Below are positions 28,491 through 35,607 of a DNA stretch of 64,000 nt, one piece after another. The stretch's first letter is position 1, and each line of letters begins with the position of its first letter. The position numbers and the translations under genes are program-made. Below the pieces are notes generated by a model. That model saw only the letters and a list, made by a program, of their open reading frames with translations, ran no database searches and was not told the DNA's origin. Source of the stretch: Streptococcus oralis Uo5. GTDB lineage: Bacteria; Bacillota; Bacilli; Lactobacillales; Streptococcaceae. The stretch covers positions 529,001 to 593,000 of the forward strand of contig NC_015291.1 in the NCBI RefSeq assembly GCF_000253155.1, given 5' to 3'.

Positions 28491-29183
28491 ATGGTAAAAT
28501 TGGTTTTTGCTCGCCACGGTGAGTCTGAATGGAACAAAGCTAACCTTTTCACTGGTTGGGCTGATGTTGATTTGTCTGAAAAAGGAACACAACAAGCGAT
28601 TGACGCTGGTAAATTGATCAAAGAAGCTGGTATCGAATTTGACCAAGCTTACACTTCAGTATTGAAACGTGCGATCAAAACAACAAACTTGGCTCTTGAA
28701 GCTTCTGACCAATTGTGGGTTCCAGTTGAAAAATCATGGCGCTTGAACGAACGTCACTACGGTGGTTTGACTGGTAAAAACAAGGCTGAAGCTGCTGAAC
28801 AATTTGGTGATGAGCAAGTTCACATCTGGCGTCGTTCATACGATGTATTGCCTCCAAACATGGACCGTGACGATGAGCACTCAGCTCACACTGACCGTCG
28901 TTACGCTTCACTTGATGACTCAGTTATCCCAGATGCTGAAAACTTGAAAGTGACTTTGGAACGTGCCCTTCCATTCTGGGAAGACAAAATCGCTCCAGCA
29001 CTTAAAGATGGTAAAAACGTATTCGTAGGAGCTCACGGTAACTCAATCCGTGCCCTTGTAAAACACATCAAACGCTTGTCAGACGACGAAATCATGGACG
29101 TGGAAATCCCTAACTTCCCACCATTGGTATTCGAATTTGACGAAAAATTGAACGTAGTTTCTGAATACTACCTTGGAAAATAA
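28491..29183 (+). CDS. gpmA: 2,3-bisphosphoglycerate-dependent phosphoglycerate mutase
   Basis: A glycolytic interconversion enzyme for 3- and 2-phosphoglycerate, 230 residues. [18 protein letters not shown] carries the phosphorylated histidine (about residue 9), [11 protein letters not shown] follows near residue 85, and [13 protein letters not shown] near residue 182 supplies the second catalytic histidine. Codon use is strongly biased, as expected for an abundant enzyme. AAAGGAG precedes the start. It is monocistronic with a good terminator. Confidence 0.98.
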   Translation: MVKLVFARHGESEWNKANLFTGWADVDLSEKGTQQAIDAGKLIKEAGIEFDQAYTSVLKRAIKTTNLALEASDQLWVPVEKSWRLNERHYGGLTGKNKAEAAEQFGDEQVHIWRRSYDVLPPNMDRDDEHSAHTDRRYASLDDSVIPDAENLKVTLERALPFWEDKIAPALKDGKNVFVGAHGNSIRALVKHIKRLSDDEIMDVEIPNFPPLVFEFDEKLNVVSEYYLGK

Positions 29184-29194
29184 TCTATAAACAG

Positions 29195-29220
29195 AAAGCC
29201 TAGGAATCCTAGGCTTTTTT
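29195..29220 (+). terminator. Terminator after gpmA
   Basis: AAGCCTAGG pairs with CCTAGGCTT around AAT (stem partly self-complementary), then six T. Confidence 0.9.
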
Positions 29221-29306
29221 GTATCTAAGTTTAAAAAAGACGATTTAGCTAATTGAAAAAGTATAAAATGAGAGGATAGAGCTTATGCTGTAGCAGGTTG
29301 TATGAA

Positions 29307-29879
29307 TTAATCTTCTTTTGATGCGTAGCTCCAGTATTCGTAGTTATAGGTTGATAAAATCATATCCGTGATTTCTTCTGGTTCTTCTTGAGCTCCCCCA
29401 GCAATCCAAAGAGAAATAATCCCTTCAATACTTGATAAAAAGATTTCCAAAGCGTATTTGTGAGGAATTTGGAAGTTTTCTGATAAGAAATGACGAGTCC
29501 TTTCTTTTTGATTTTCAGTTAGAATAATGCTACTTAGAAATTCACGAATTGCACCACGAAAGTCTATGTAATGACTTTGGGACAAGGCGTTGATAAGGCG
29601 TTCGTTCGAACGTAATATATAGAAATTTGCTAACATAAACTTTCTAGGCGATTCTCTTTCTTTTTCTAAAAAAATGTAGAGCTGGGAAATAATTTCACTT
29701 TTAAAACTATCAATCATTTGATATTTATCTTCATAGTGTAGATAGAAAGTTCCCCTATTAATTCCTGCCCGTTTGCAGAGCTTACTAATTGATATATTTT
29801 CAAATTTCTCCTCTGATAGCAACTGAATCAAAGCTTCCTTGATGTCTTCCTTAGTAGTAGTTTTTCGTTTCTGAACCAT
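29307..29879 (-). CDS. TetR-family transcriptional repressor
   Basis: 190 residues. The N-terminal helix-turn-helix is typical of TetR (SKLCKRAGINRGTFYLHYED, about residues 33-52); the C-terminal ligand domain is not recognised. It is transcribed divergently from an ABC exporter operon, and two identical-arm palindromes lie in the shared 141-base gap. The natural reading is that it represses both itself and the exporter, with the inducer probably an exported compound. The start is the ATG at 29879-29877, with GAAGGAAGAAAA upstream on the minus strand. Confidence 0.9.
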   Translation of the reverse strand: MVQKRKTTTKEDIKEALIQLLSEEKFENISISKLCKRAGINRGTFYLHYEDKYQMIDSFKSEIISQLYIFLEKERESPRKFMLANFYILRSNERLINALSQSHYIDFRGAIREFLSSIILTENQKERTRHFLSENFQIPHKYALEIFLSSIEGIISLWIAGGAQEEPEEITDMILSTYNYEYWSYASKED

Positions 29880-29898
29880 TTTTTCTTCCTTTTTATTA

Positions 29899-29917
29899 AA
29901 TCAACACTTTGTTGATT
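29899..29917. promoter_or_regulatory. TetR operator 1
   Basis: Palindrome AATCAACA-CTT-TGTTGATT. It lies downstream of the minus-strand promoter, where bound repressor would block transcription of the regulator gene, and just upstream of the plus-strand -35. Confidence 0.8.
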
Positions 29918-29925
29918 TTTGATTA

Positions 29926-29954
29926 TTGCTTTTTGACTTAGCCCATTATATAAT
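29926..29954 (+). promoter_or_regulatory. Promoter of the ABC exporter operon
   Basis: -35 TTGCTT (29926-29931), a 17-base spacer and -10 TATAAT (29949-29954). Operator 2 starts 14 bases downstream of the -10, over the initial transcribed region. Confidence 0.7.
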
Positions 29955-29973
29955 ATTTGTGATTTAGAATCAA
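29945..29973 (-). promoter_or_regulatory. Promoter of the TetR gene
   Basis: Read on the minus strand: -35 TTGATT (29973-29968), exactly 17 bases, and -10 TATAAT (29950-29945). The two divergent -10 boxes overlap within the palindrome ATTATATAAT, and this -35 is embedded in operator 2. Confidence 0.7.
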
Positions 29974-29986
29974 CATCTTGTTGATT
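29968..29986. promoter_or_regulatory. TetR operator 2
   Basis: Palindrome AATCAACA-TCT-TGTTGATT, with arms identical to operator 1. It covers the regulator's -35 and the start of the exporter transcript. Confidence 0.8.
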
Positions 29987-30020
29987 TAAGGAAACGAGCT
30001 TCGAAAAGGAGATAAACGAT

Positions 30021-30722
30021 ATGGCTTATATTGAAATGAAACACAGCTACAAGCGTTATCAGGTTGGGGATACGGAGATTGTGGCTAATCATGATGTGAA
30101 TTTTGAAATTGAAAAAGGGGAGCTGGTTATCATACTTGGTGCTTCAGGTGCTGGAAAATCAACCGTTCTCAATCTCCTAGGAGGTATGGATACCAATGAT
30201 GAGGGGGAGATTTGGATTGATGGTGCCAATATTGCCAACTATAGTTCGCACCAACGAACAAACTATCGTCGTGAAGATGTAGGTTTTGTTTTTCAGTTTT
30301 ATAATCTAGTTTCCAATCTGACAGCCAAGGAAAATGTGGAACTGGCTTCAGAAATCGTGACAGATGCCTTAGAACCTGAGCAGGTCTTGACAGATGTAGG
30401 TTTGGCTTATCGCCTCAATAACTTTCCAGCCCAGCTTTCTGGAGGGGAGCAACAGCGAGTCTCCATTGCACGCGCTGTAGCCAAAAATCCTAAAATTCTC
30501 CTCTGTGATGAACCGACTGGTGCCTTGGATTATCAGACGGGGAAGCAAGTCTTGAAGATTCTCCAAGACATGTCTCGTCAAAAAGGAGCGACGGTGATTA
30601 TCGTGACCCACAATGGTGCGCTAGCCCCTATTGCAGATCGCGTGATTCATATGCGCGATGCTACAGTTAAGGGCATGACGATCAATGATCATCCGCAGGA
30701 TATCGATACATTGGAGTATTAG
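30021..30722 (+). CDS. ABC exporter ATP-binding protein (MacB/SalX type)
   Basis: A 233-residue ATPase of the LolD/MacB/SalX group. Walker [10 protein letters not shown] near residue 38, Q-loop [11 protein letters not shown], signature LSGGEQQRV near residue 141, Walker [13 protein letters not shown] and the H-loop VTHN are all intact. It has a strong AAAAGGAGAT site. The partner permease follows one base after the stop codon. The set is controlled by the adjacent TetR protein. Confidence 0.93.
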   Translation: MAYIEMKHSYKRYQVGDTEIVANHDVNFEIEKGELVIILGASGAGKSTVLNLLGGMDTNDEGEIWIDGANIANYSSHQRTNYRREDVGFVFQFYNLVSNLTAKENVELASEIVTDALEPEQVLTDVGLAYRLNNFPAQLSGGEQQRVSIARAVAKNPKILLCDEPTGALDYQTGKQVLKILQDMSRQKGATVIIVTHNGALAPIADRVIHMRDATVKGMTINDHPQDIDTLEY

Positions 30723-30723
30723 C

Positions 30724-33423
30724 ATGAAAAAAACATATCGAAAAGACCTATTTCAGTCAGTGACGACTTCAAAGGGACGCTTTGTTTCTATCTTGACCTT
30801 GATGATGCTGGGTTCTTTAGCCCTAGTAGGTCTCAAAGTAGCCAGTCCAAATATGGAACGTACGGCAGGGGATTATCTCCGTAAAGTCAATACCCTGGAT
30901 CTGGCCGTAATAGCTGATTATGGCTTGGACAAAGAAGACCAAGACGAACTAAAGACCCTTCAAGGAGCAAGTGTTGAGTTTGGCTATATGGCAGACCTAA
31001 CCGTTGAAAATGGTGAGGAAGCAGTTCGACTTTATTCCAAACCAGAGAGCATTTCAACCTTTCAAGTGACAGAAGGGCGACTGCCAGAAGCTGATGGGGA
31101 AATTGCTCTAGCCGACTTCTGGAAAGACCGCTATCAGATTGGGCAGACCATTACCTTTACTAAGAAAGAAGAAAAGTCCATCGTAAAATCCCAAACTTTT
31201 ACAATTACTGGATTTGTTCAGTCGGGTGAGATTCTTTCTAAAGAAGATTTAGGAAGTGCTAGTAGTGGAAATGGCAACCTGACTGGCTATGGAGTAATTT
31301 TACCCAGTCAGTTTGACTCAGATGTTTATAGTATTGCGCGTGTGCGCTATGACGATTTAAAAAATCTGGATACTTTTTCATCAGACTATAAGACCAAACG
31401 AACCCAACACCAGGAAGAGTTGCAAGAATTGCTGGCCGATAATGGTCAAAAAAGATTAGCAAGTATCAAAACAAATGGGCAAAAGAGCCTGAAAGATGGG
31501 AAAGAACAGCTCCAAACTGCTGAAAGCAACCTTGAAAATGGCAAGAGCCAGTTAGAGCAGACCGAAAGTCACTTGAAAATGCAAGAAGAACAAGCGACCG
31601 CTTTACCAGAACCACAAAAGAGTCAAGCCGAGGGACAGCTGACAAAAGCTAAGGAAGAACTGGCGACAAAAAAAGACAAACTGGCTCAGACAGAGAGTGA
31701 TTTAACTAAGGAAAAAGAGAAGCTAGAACAGCGTCAGAAAGAGCTGGATGAACTGGCAGAGCCGAAATACCACGTATACAATCGCGAAACCATACCAGGC
31801 GGACAAGGTTACCTCATGTACAGCAATGTATCAACAAGTATCCGTTCTATCGGAAATGTTTTCCCAGTGGTGCTTTATATGGTCGCTGCAATGGTGACCT
31901 TTACAACGATGACTCGCTTTGTAGACGAAGAGCGCACCAACGCCGGTATTTTTAAGGCCTTGGGTTACAGGAACAGAGATATAGTTGCAAAGTTTGTCCT
32001 CTATGGTTTTCTTGCAGGAACTGTGGGAGCCATTATAGGAACGCTTCTTGGACATTATCTCCTTGCAGGCGTCATTTCGGATGTTATAACAGCTGGAATG
32101 GTCGTTGGGAAAAGCCAGGAGTATTTTTACTGGTCTTATAGCCTCCTTGCCCTAGCCTTGAGTTGGGTATCCAGTGTCTTGCCAGCTTATCTGGTGGCGC
32201 GGAGGGAATTACACGATGAAGCAGCCCAACTCTTACTCCCAAAACCTCCCGTTAAGGGATCAAAGATTTTGCTGGAACGCCTGAGCTTTATTTGGAATCG
32301 TCTGAGCTTTACTCATAAGGTTACGGCAAGAAATATTTTCCGTTATAAGCAACGGATGTTGATGACCATTTTTGGAGTTGCAGGTTCGATGGCTCTCTTA
32401 TTTGCCGGTCTTGGCATTCAGTCTTCTGTAGGAGGAGTTTCCGAGCGCCAATTTGAACAAATCCAGCAATACCAGATGATTGTAGCAGAAAAGAGCAGTG
32501 CGAGTGAGCAAGAAAAAGCAGATTTAGAAAGTGCCTTGCAAGCTGAATCGATCCATGCTTATCAAAAGATTTACTCTAAAACCATTGAAAAAGATTTCAA
32601 AGGAAAAGCAGGACTTCAGACTATCACCATAATGGTCACAAGAAGAGAAGACTTCAAGCCTTTTATCGCATTACAGGAAAATGGGCAAGAGGTGGAGTTC
32701 ACTGATGGAGCTGTCGTGAGTCAAAAACTAGCTCAACTAGCAGATGTTAATGTTGGAGATAAGCTAGAGCTTGATGGGAAAGAAATCAAGGTCTCGGCGA
32801 TTTCTGAAAACTACGTTGGACACTTTGTTTATCTCAACCGAGCGACGTATGAACAAGTCTACGGCACCAGTCCGAAAGACAATACCTACCTAGTGAAATT
32901 AAAAGAGCCGACACTATCCAATACGGAGAAAGAAGCTGCTGTCTTTATGAAAAAAGCTGCTGTTTCTGGGGTGGTCCAAAATGCAACGGCTATCCACCTC
33001 TTTGAATCTGTAGCCAATTCTCTCAATAAAACCATGGCAATCCTTGTCCTTGTTTCCGTCTTACTAGCCATTGTCATTCTTTACAATCTCACCAATATCA
33101 ATGTGGCAGAACGTATCCGCGAACTTTCCACTATCAAGGTTCTCGGTTTCCACAATAAAGAAGTGACCCTCTATATCTACCGCGAGACCATAGTGCTATC
33201 CCTTGTGGGGATTGTTCTCGGTTTGGTAGCAGGCTACTATTTACATCAATTTTTGATACAAATGATTTCACCTGCCACCATACTTTTTTATCCACGAGTC
33301 AGCTGGGAAGTCTATGCTCTTCCAATCGTCGCAGTGACTGTAATCTTAGCCTTACTGGGCCTCTTTGTCAATCACCACTTGAGAAAAGTAGATATGCTCG
33401 AAGCCCTGAAATCAGTAGAGTAA
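30724..33423 (+). CDS. FtsX-like ABC permease with coiled-coil extracellular domain
   Basis: 899 residues from ATG 30724; an in-frame extension from 30685 overlaps the ATPase gene and lacks a start. There is an N-terminal helix (about 22-42), then a large extracytoplasmic MacB-like domain containing a heptad-rich coiled coil (about 235-350, with repeated EQTESHLK-like blocks). Three helices of the first FtsX domain lie at about 380-500, with a second FtsX domain at about 545-895 ending in ALKSVE. Such permeases move antimicrobial peptides, lipids or toxic compounds, or signal to the wall. The substrate is unknown. Confidence 0.9.
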   Translation: MKKTYRKDLFQSVTTSKGRFVSILTLMMLGSLALVGLKVASPNMERTAGDYLRKVNTLDLAVIADYGLDKEDQDELKTLQGASVEFGYMADLTVENGEEAVRLYSKPESISTFQVTEGRLPEADGEIALADFWKDRYQIGQTITFTKKEEKSIVKSQTFTITGFVQSGEILSKEDLGSASSGNGNLTGYGVILPSQFDSDVYSIARVRYDDLKNLDTFSSDYKTKRTQHQEELQELLADNGQKRLASIKTNGQKSLKDGKEQLQTAESNLENGKSQLEQTESHLKMQEEQATALPEPQKSQAEGQLTKAKEELATKKDKLAQTESDLTKEKEKLEQRQKELDELAEPKYHVYNRETIPGGQGYLMYSNVSTSIRSIGNVFPVVLYMVAAMVTFTTMTRFVDEERTNAGIFKALGYRNRDIVAKFVLYGFLAGTVGAIIGTLLGHYLLAGVISDVITAGMVVGKSQEYFYWSYSLLALALSWVSSVLPAYLVARRELHDEAAQLLLPKPPVKGSKILLERLSFIWNRLSFTHKVTARNIFRYKQRMLMTIFGVAGSMALLFAGLGIQSSVGGVSERQFEQIQQYQMIVAEKSSASEQEKADLESALQAESIHAYQKIYSKTIEKDFKGKAGLQTITIMVTRREDFKPFIALQENGQEVEFTDGAVVSQKLAQLADVNVGDKLELDGKEIKVSAISENYVGHFVYLNRATYEQVYGTSPKDNTYLVKLKEPTLSNTEKEAAVFMKKAAVSGVVQNATAIHLFESVANSLNKTMAILVLVSVLLAIVILYNLTNINVAERIRELSTIKVLGFHNKEVTLYIYRETIVLSLVGIVLGLVAGYYLHQFLIQMISPATILFYPRVSWEVYALPIVAVTVILALLGLFVNHHLRKVDMLEALKSVE

Positions 33424-33448
33424 TTCAAGGTTTTAAACAGTAAATCAG

Positions 33449-33477
33449 TTGACAAAGTCTCTGCTTCTTGGTAGAAT
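33449..33477 (+). promoter_or_regulatory. Consensus promoter of rpsO
   Basis: TTGACA (33449-33454), a 17-base spacer and TAGAAT (33472-33477), a near-consensus sigma-A promoter. Confidence 0.85.
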
Positions 33478-33483
33478 AAGAAC

Positions 33484-33567
33484 TGTCGTAAAGACAAATA
33501 ACTTCTTCTTGGTCACAGGCATGCCAACCTGTCACTCGGATGAAGCCAAATAAAAAGGAGAAACATC
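33484..33567 (+). promoter_or_regulatory. rpsO 5' leader, candidate S15 autoregulatory RNA
   Basis: The leader of about 84 bases contains nested complementarity: CTTC with GAAG, and ACAGG with CCTGT around GCATGCCAA. Leaders of rpsO in Gram-positive bacteria are known to bind S15 itself. Regulation here is inferred from position and folding only. Confidence 0.45.
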
Positions 33568-33837
33568 ATGGCAATCTCAAAAGAGAAAAAAAATGAAATC
33601 ATCGCACAATATGCACGTCACGAAGGTGATACAGGTTCAGTAGAGGTTCAAGTTGCTGTCCTTACTTGGGAAATCAACCACCTTAACGAACACATCAAAC
33701 AACACAAAAAAGACCACGCTACTTACCGTGGATTGATGAAGAAAATCGGTCGCCGTCGTAACTTGCTTGCATACTTGCGTAAAAACGACGTTAACCGTTA
33801 CCGTGAGTTAATCAACTCTCTTGGACTTCGTCGTTAA
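33568..33837 (+). CDS. rpsO: 30S ribosomal protein S15
   Basis: 89 residues, the exact family size. It binds the central domain of 16S rRNA early in 30S assembly. [28 protein letters not shown], the three-helix core and the [16 protein letters not shown] segment are diagnostic. AAAGGAG precedes ATG 33568. Confidence 0.99.
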   Translation: MAISKEKKNEIIAQYARHEGDTGSVEVQVAVLTWEINHLNEHIKQHKKDHATYRGLMKKIGRRRNLLAYLRKNDVNRYRELINSLGLRR

Positions 33838-33941
33838 TCTTGCGTCTAAAACGTTTCTATACTTCGTTGCCTTCGCCTCGATGTACCATCAGTACAATCT
33901 TCGGCTTGTCGCCTAGTCTATAAACGTTTTATCCAGCAAGA
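33838..33941. repeat. 104-bp palindromic element after rpsO
   Basis: Terminal inverted arms TCTTGC...AACGTTT.TATA and TATA.ACGTT...GCAAGA enclose a central stem-loop (CTCGATGTAC then GTACAATCTTCGG). The right half recurs at 34092-34145, and related central stems occur at about 33985-34035 and 35634-35690. It looks like a dispersed streptococcal repeat (compare BOX, RUP and SPRITE families), but I cannot assign it to a named family. Confidence 0.55.
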
Positions 33942-33945
33942 ATCA

Positions 33946-33971
33946 AGCTCTCTGATTTCAGAGGGCTTTTT
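33946..33971 (+). terminator. rpsO terminator
   Basis: AGCTCTCTG pairs with CAGAGGGCT around ATTT, then TTTTT. Confidence 0.85.
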
Positions 33972-34052
33972 ATGTTGTCACCTTATCTCGATATACTCAA
34001 GTATAATCTTTGGTTACGGTTCCTAGCACTGTAAGGTAAAATAAACCAGATC

Positions 34053-34076
34053 ATCTCCCTTCGGGGAGATTTTTTT
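34053..34076 (+). terminator. Terminator hairpin in repeat copy A
   Basis: ATCTCCC-TTCG-GGGAGAT, a stable tetraloop stem, then a T run. The same hairpin recurs at 35706-35728. Confidence 0.85.
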
Positions 34077-34091
34077 GTTTTACTAAAAATT

Positions 34092-34145
34092 TTGTACAAT
34101 CTTCGGCTTGCCGCTTAGTCTATAAACGTTTTATCCAGCAAGAAT
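34092..34145. repeat. Partial second copy of the palindromic element
   Basis: TGTACAATCTTCGGCTTG followed by the same right arm as 33888-33941, ending TCCAGCAAGAAT. The left half is missing. The unique stretch 34147-34223 after it contains no gene that I recognise. Confidence 0.6.
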
Positions 34146-34223
34146 TATGATGCTAAGGGCGCCAAAAATCCGTATGAAAATAGGGAAAGGACACAGTGTT
34201 CGATGAACACAAGGAGTTTTATC

Positions 34224-34266
34224 TTTTTCACTAGGATTTTAGCCCGAGCTCAAATCAGCTCTCTGA
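34224..34266. repeat. 43-bp direct repeat, left copy
   Basis: Identical over 43 bases to 35565-35607 (starts TTTTTCACTAGGATT, ends CAGCTCTCTGA). It directly precedes the CRISPR array; its partner overlaps the 3' end of cadD. Confidence 0.8.
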
Positions 34267-34283
34267 CTTCAGCGAGCTTTTTT
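34257..34283 (+). terminator. Terminator between the direct repeat and the CRISPR array
   Basis: AGCTC-CTG pairs with CAG-GAGCT around ACTT (one internal mismatch), then TTTTTT. It should stop plus-strand transcription before the array. Confidence 0.7.
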
Positions 34284-34289
34284 ATTGAG

Positions 34290-34650
34290 GTTTTATCGGT
34301 CATAATTTTGGAGACTACAAAAACAATGGAGCCGTTTGTGTTCTAGCTGTGACAGGTTTTATCGGTCACAATTTTGGAGACTACAAAAACTAGCTCCGTC
34401 ATCATCACGAATAGATGACCGTTTTATCGGTCACAATTTTGGAGACTACAAAAACCACATCCCTTCACTAGAGGGTTGGACCTTTGTTTTATCGGTCACA
34501 ATTTTGGAGACTACAAAAACCTTGGCGTAGGTGGGCGTAAAAGGCAGCAAGTTTTATCGGTCACAATTTTGGAGACTACAAAAACTAAGGCATTTGTTAG
34601 CTGTAATGGTATTAAGTTTTATCGGTCACAATTTTGGAGACTACAAAAAC
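34290..34650 (-). CRISPR. CRISPR array, type II-A-like, six repeats and five spacers, no cas genes nearby
   Basis: Six 35-base repeats at 34290, 34356, 34421, 34486, 34551 and 34616. Spacers are 30 bases (31 for the leftmost). On the minus strand the repeat begins GTTTTTGTAGTCTCC and ends GACCGATAAAAC, resembling S. thermophilus CRISPR1-type repeats. The leftmost repeat has one substitution (CAT for CAC), as expected for the trailer end, and ATTTGAG abuts the rightmost repeat on the minus strand as at type II-A leader ends. All support a right-hand leader and minus-strand transcription. No cas gene or tracrRNA anti-repeat is seen in the window. Confidence 0.95.
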
Positions 34651-34657
34651 CTCAAAT
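34651..34657 (-). promoter_or_regulatory. Leader-end motif of the CRISPR array
   Basis: Minus strand reads ATTTGAG immediately before the first repeat, the leader-anchoring sequence used by type II-A Cas1-Cas2 for polarised spacer integration (recalled from work on S. pyogenes-type arrays). Confidence 0.65.
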
Positions 34658-34687
34658 GGTATCAGCTAATTACACCATAAAGGTGCG

Positions 34688-34718
34688 CAGCTACTCGGCT
34701 TGAAAAGTCGAGTAGCTG
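34688..34718. repeat. Inverted repeat in the CRISPR leader/cadD upstream region
   Basis: Ten-base arms CAGCTACTCG and CGAGTAGCTG separated by 11 bases, without a T run on either strand. It could be the end of an inserted segment or a structured leader element. No function assigned. Confidence 0.5.
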
Positions 34719-34746
34719 TCTGCAAGCCCCCTCGGAGAGCCCACAC

Positions 34747-34780
34747 TTTACGAAGTAAAGTATAGTATGTTATACTTTAC
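34747..34780 (+). promoter_or_regulatory. cadD promoter with 26-bp palindromic operator
   Basis: -35 TTTACG (34747-34752), an 18-base spacer and -10 TATACT (34771-34776). A perfect palindrome GTAAAGTATA-N6-TATACTTTAC (34755-34780) fills the spacer and -10, a position typical for metal-responsive repressors or MerR-type activators. No regulator gene is adjacent. Confidence 0.6.
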
Positions 34781-34844
34781 ATGGAAGTAGTCACCGAATT
34801 CCAGTTAGAAATTACTTTGTAACTACGTTTTGAGGAGGAGTAAA

Positions 34845-34919
34845 ATGCTTTCCTACGTTCGACATTACCCACTAGCGATAGCTAAATTAATGTGTCTGTG
34901 CTCTCCTAAAATCTGCTGA
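34845..34919 (+). CDS. Possible 24-residue leader peptide upstream of cadD, Cys-rich end
   Basis: ATG 34845 follows an unusually strong GAGGAGGAG site and encodes MLSYVRHYPLAIAKLM then CLCSPKIC before TGA 34917-34919. It lies between the cadD promoter and the cadD ribosome-binding site. Three cysteines in the last eight residues could make translation sensitive to thiol or metal stress, or the peptide may bind metal. It could also be a remnant of a truncated gene. Confidence 0.4.
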   Translation: MLSYVRHYPLAIAKLMCLCSPKIC

Positions 34920-34948
34920 TTTATTACTAACTAATACAGGAGGTTTTT

Positions 34949-35575
34949 ATGGGACAGACAATCATATCTGCTATTGGTGTTTATATTTCCACCAGTATCG
35001 ATTATTTAATTATTTTAATTATTTTATTTGCACAGCTATCACAGAATAAACAGAAATGGCATATTTATGCGGGGCAATATCTAGGAACAGGCTTACTTGT
35101 AGGGGCGAGTTTAGTTGCTGCTTATGTCGTTAATTTCGTGCCTGAAGAATGGATGGTTGGATTGCTTGGTTTAATCCCTATCTATTTAGGGATTCGCTTT
35201 GCAATTGTTGGAGAAGGTGAGGAAGAAGAGGAAGAAATTATTGAAAGATTAGAACAAAGCAAGGCAAATCAACTGTTTTGGACAGTTACATTGCTGACAA
35301 TTGCGTCTGGCGGAGATAATTTAGGTATCTATATACCTTATTTTGCTTCGTTAGATTGGTCACAGACCCTCGTGGCGTTGCTTGTGTTTGTAATCGGCAT
35401 AATTATCTTTTGCGAGATTAGTCGGATGTTATCCTCTATTCCGTTAATATTCGAGACAATTGAAAAATACGAGCGAATCATTGTGCCCATAGTATTCATT
35501 CTACTTGGACTATACATCATGTATGAAAATGGCACGATAGAGACTTTTCTGATCGTGGAGATTTTTTTTCACTAG
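34949..35575 (+). CDS. cadD: CadD-family cadmium resistance transporter
   Basis: 208 residues with five to six transmembrane helices of the Cad family. N-terminal STSIDYLIILIILFA, a cytoplasmic acidic loop (EGEEEEEEIIERLEQ, about 90-105) and the conserved TIASGGDNLGIYIPYFA segment (about residues 116-132) are diagnostic. It confers cadmium, and sometimes zinc, tolerance by efflux or sequestration. AGGAGG precedes ATG 34949. The last codons and the TAG stop lie in or next to the 43-bp direct repeat, so the C-terminal VEIFFH may be a junction product. The usual regulator gene cadX is not beside it. Confidence 0.9.
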   Translation: MGQTIISAIGVYISTSIDYLIILIILFAQLSQNKQKWHIYAGQYLGTGLLVGASLVAAYVVNFVPEEWMVGLLGLIPIYLGIRFAIVGEGEEEEEEIIERLEQSKANQLFWTVTLLTIASGGDNLGIYIPYFASLDWSQTLVALLVFVIGIIIFCEISRMLSSIPLIFETIEKYERIIVPIVFILLGLYIMYENGTIETFLIVEIFFH

Positions 35576-35607
35576 GATTTTAGCCCGAGCTCAAATCAGC
35601 TCTCTGA
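35565..35607. repeat. 43-bp direct repeat, right copy
   Basis: Identical to 34224-34266. It includes the cadD stop codon (within TTTCACTAGG). Confidence 0.8.

Larger units (their letters stand above)
33946..34121. repeat. Long direct repeat, copy A
   Basis: About 175 bases, roughly 90% identical by eye to 35598-35770. It contains two terminator hairpins and a CACCTTA...TAAGGT stem. With copy B it brackets the CRISPR array and cadD, marking a duplicated or inserted segment. Confidence 0.75.

Noticed and set aside
34283..34290. Plus-strand orientation of the CRISPR array, with TTATTGAG as leader end on the left
   Set aside because: The left repeat is the degenerate one and its spacer is 31 bases, both typical of the trailer; the right side has the exact ATTTGAG motif; a terminator lies just left of the array; and the minus-strand repeat looks more like known II-A repeats. 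Not fully excluded.
34391..34420. A partial match of another spacer (reverse complement ATTCGTGATG) to ileS near 13724
   Set aside because: Only about ten bases agree, which is expected by chance in 64 kb.
34336..34703. Two open frames with repeated peptide units
   Set aside because: They are translations of CRISPR repeats and spacers, not genes.
33838..34950. A tracrRNA next to the CRISPR array
   Set aside because: I looked for a second sequence partly matching the repeat outside the array and found none; the hairpins there belong to terminators and dispersed repeats.
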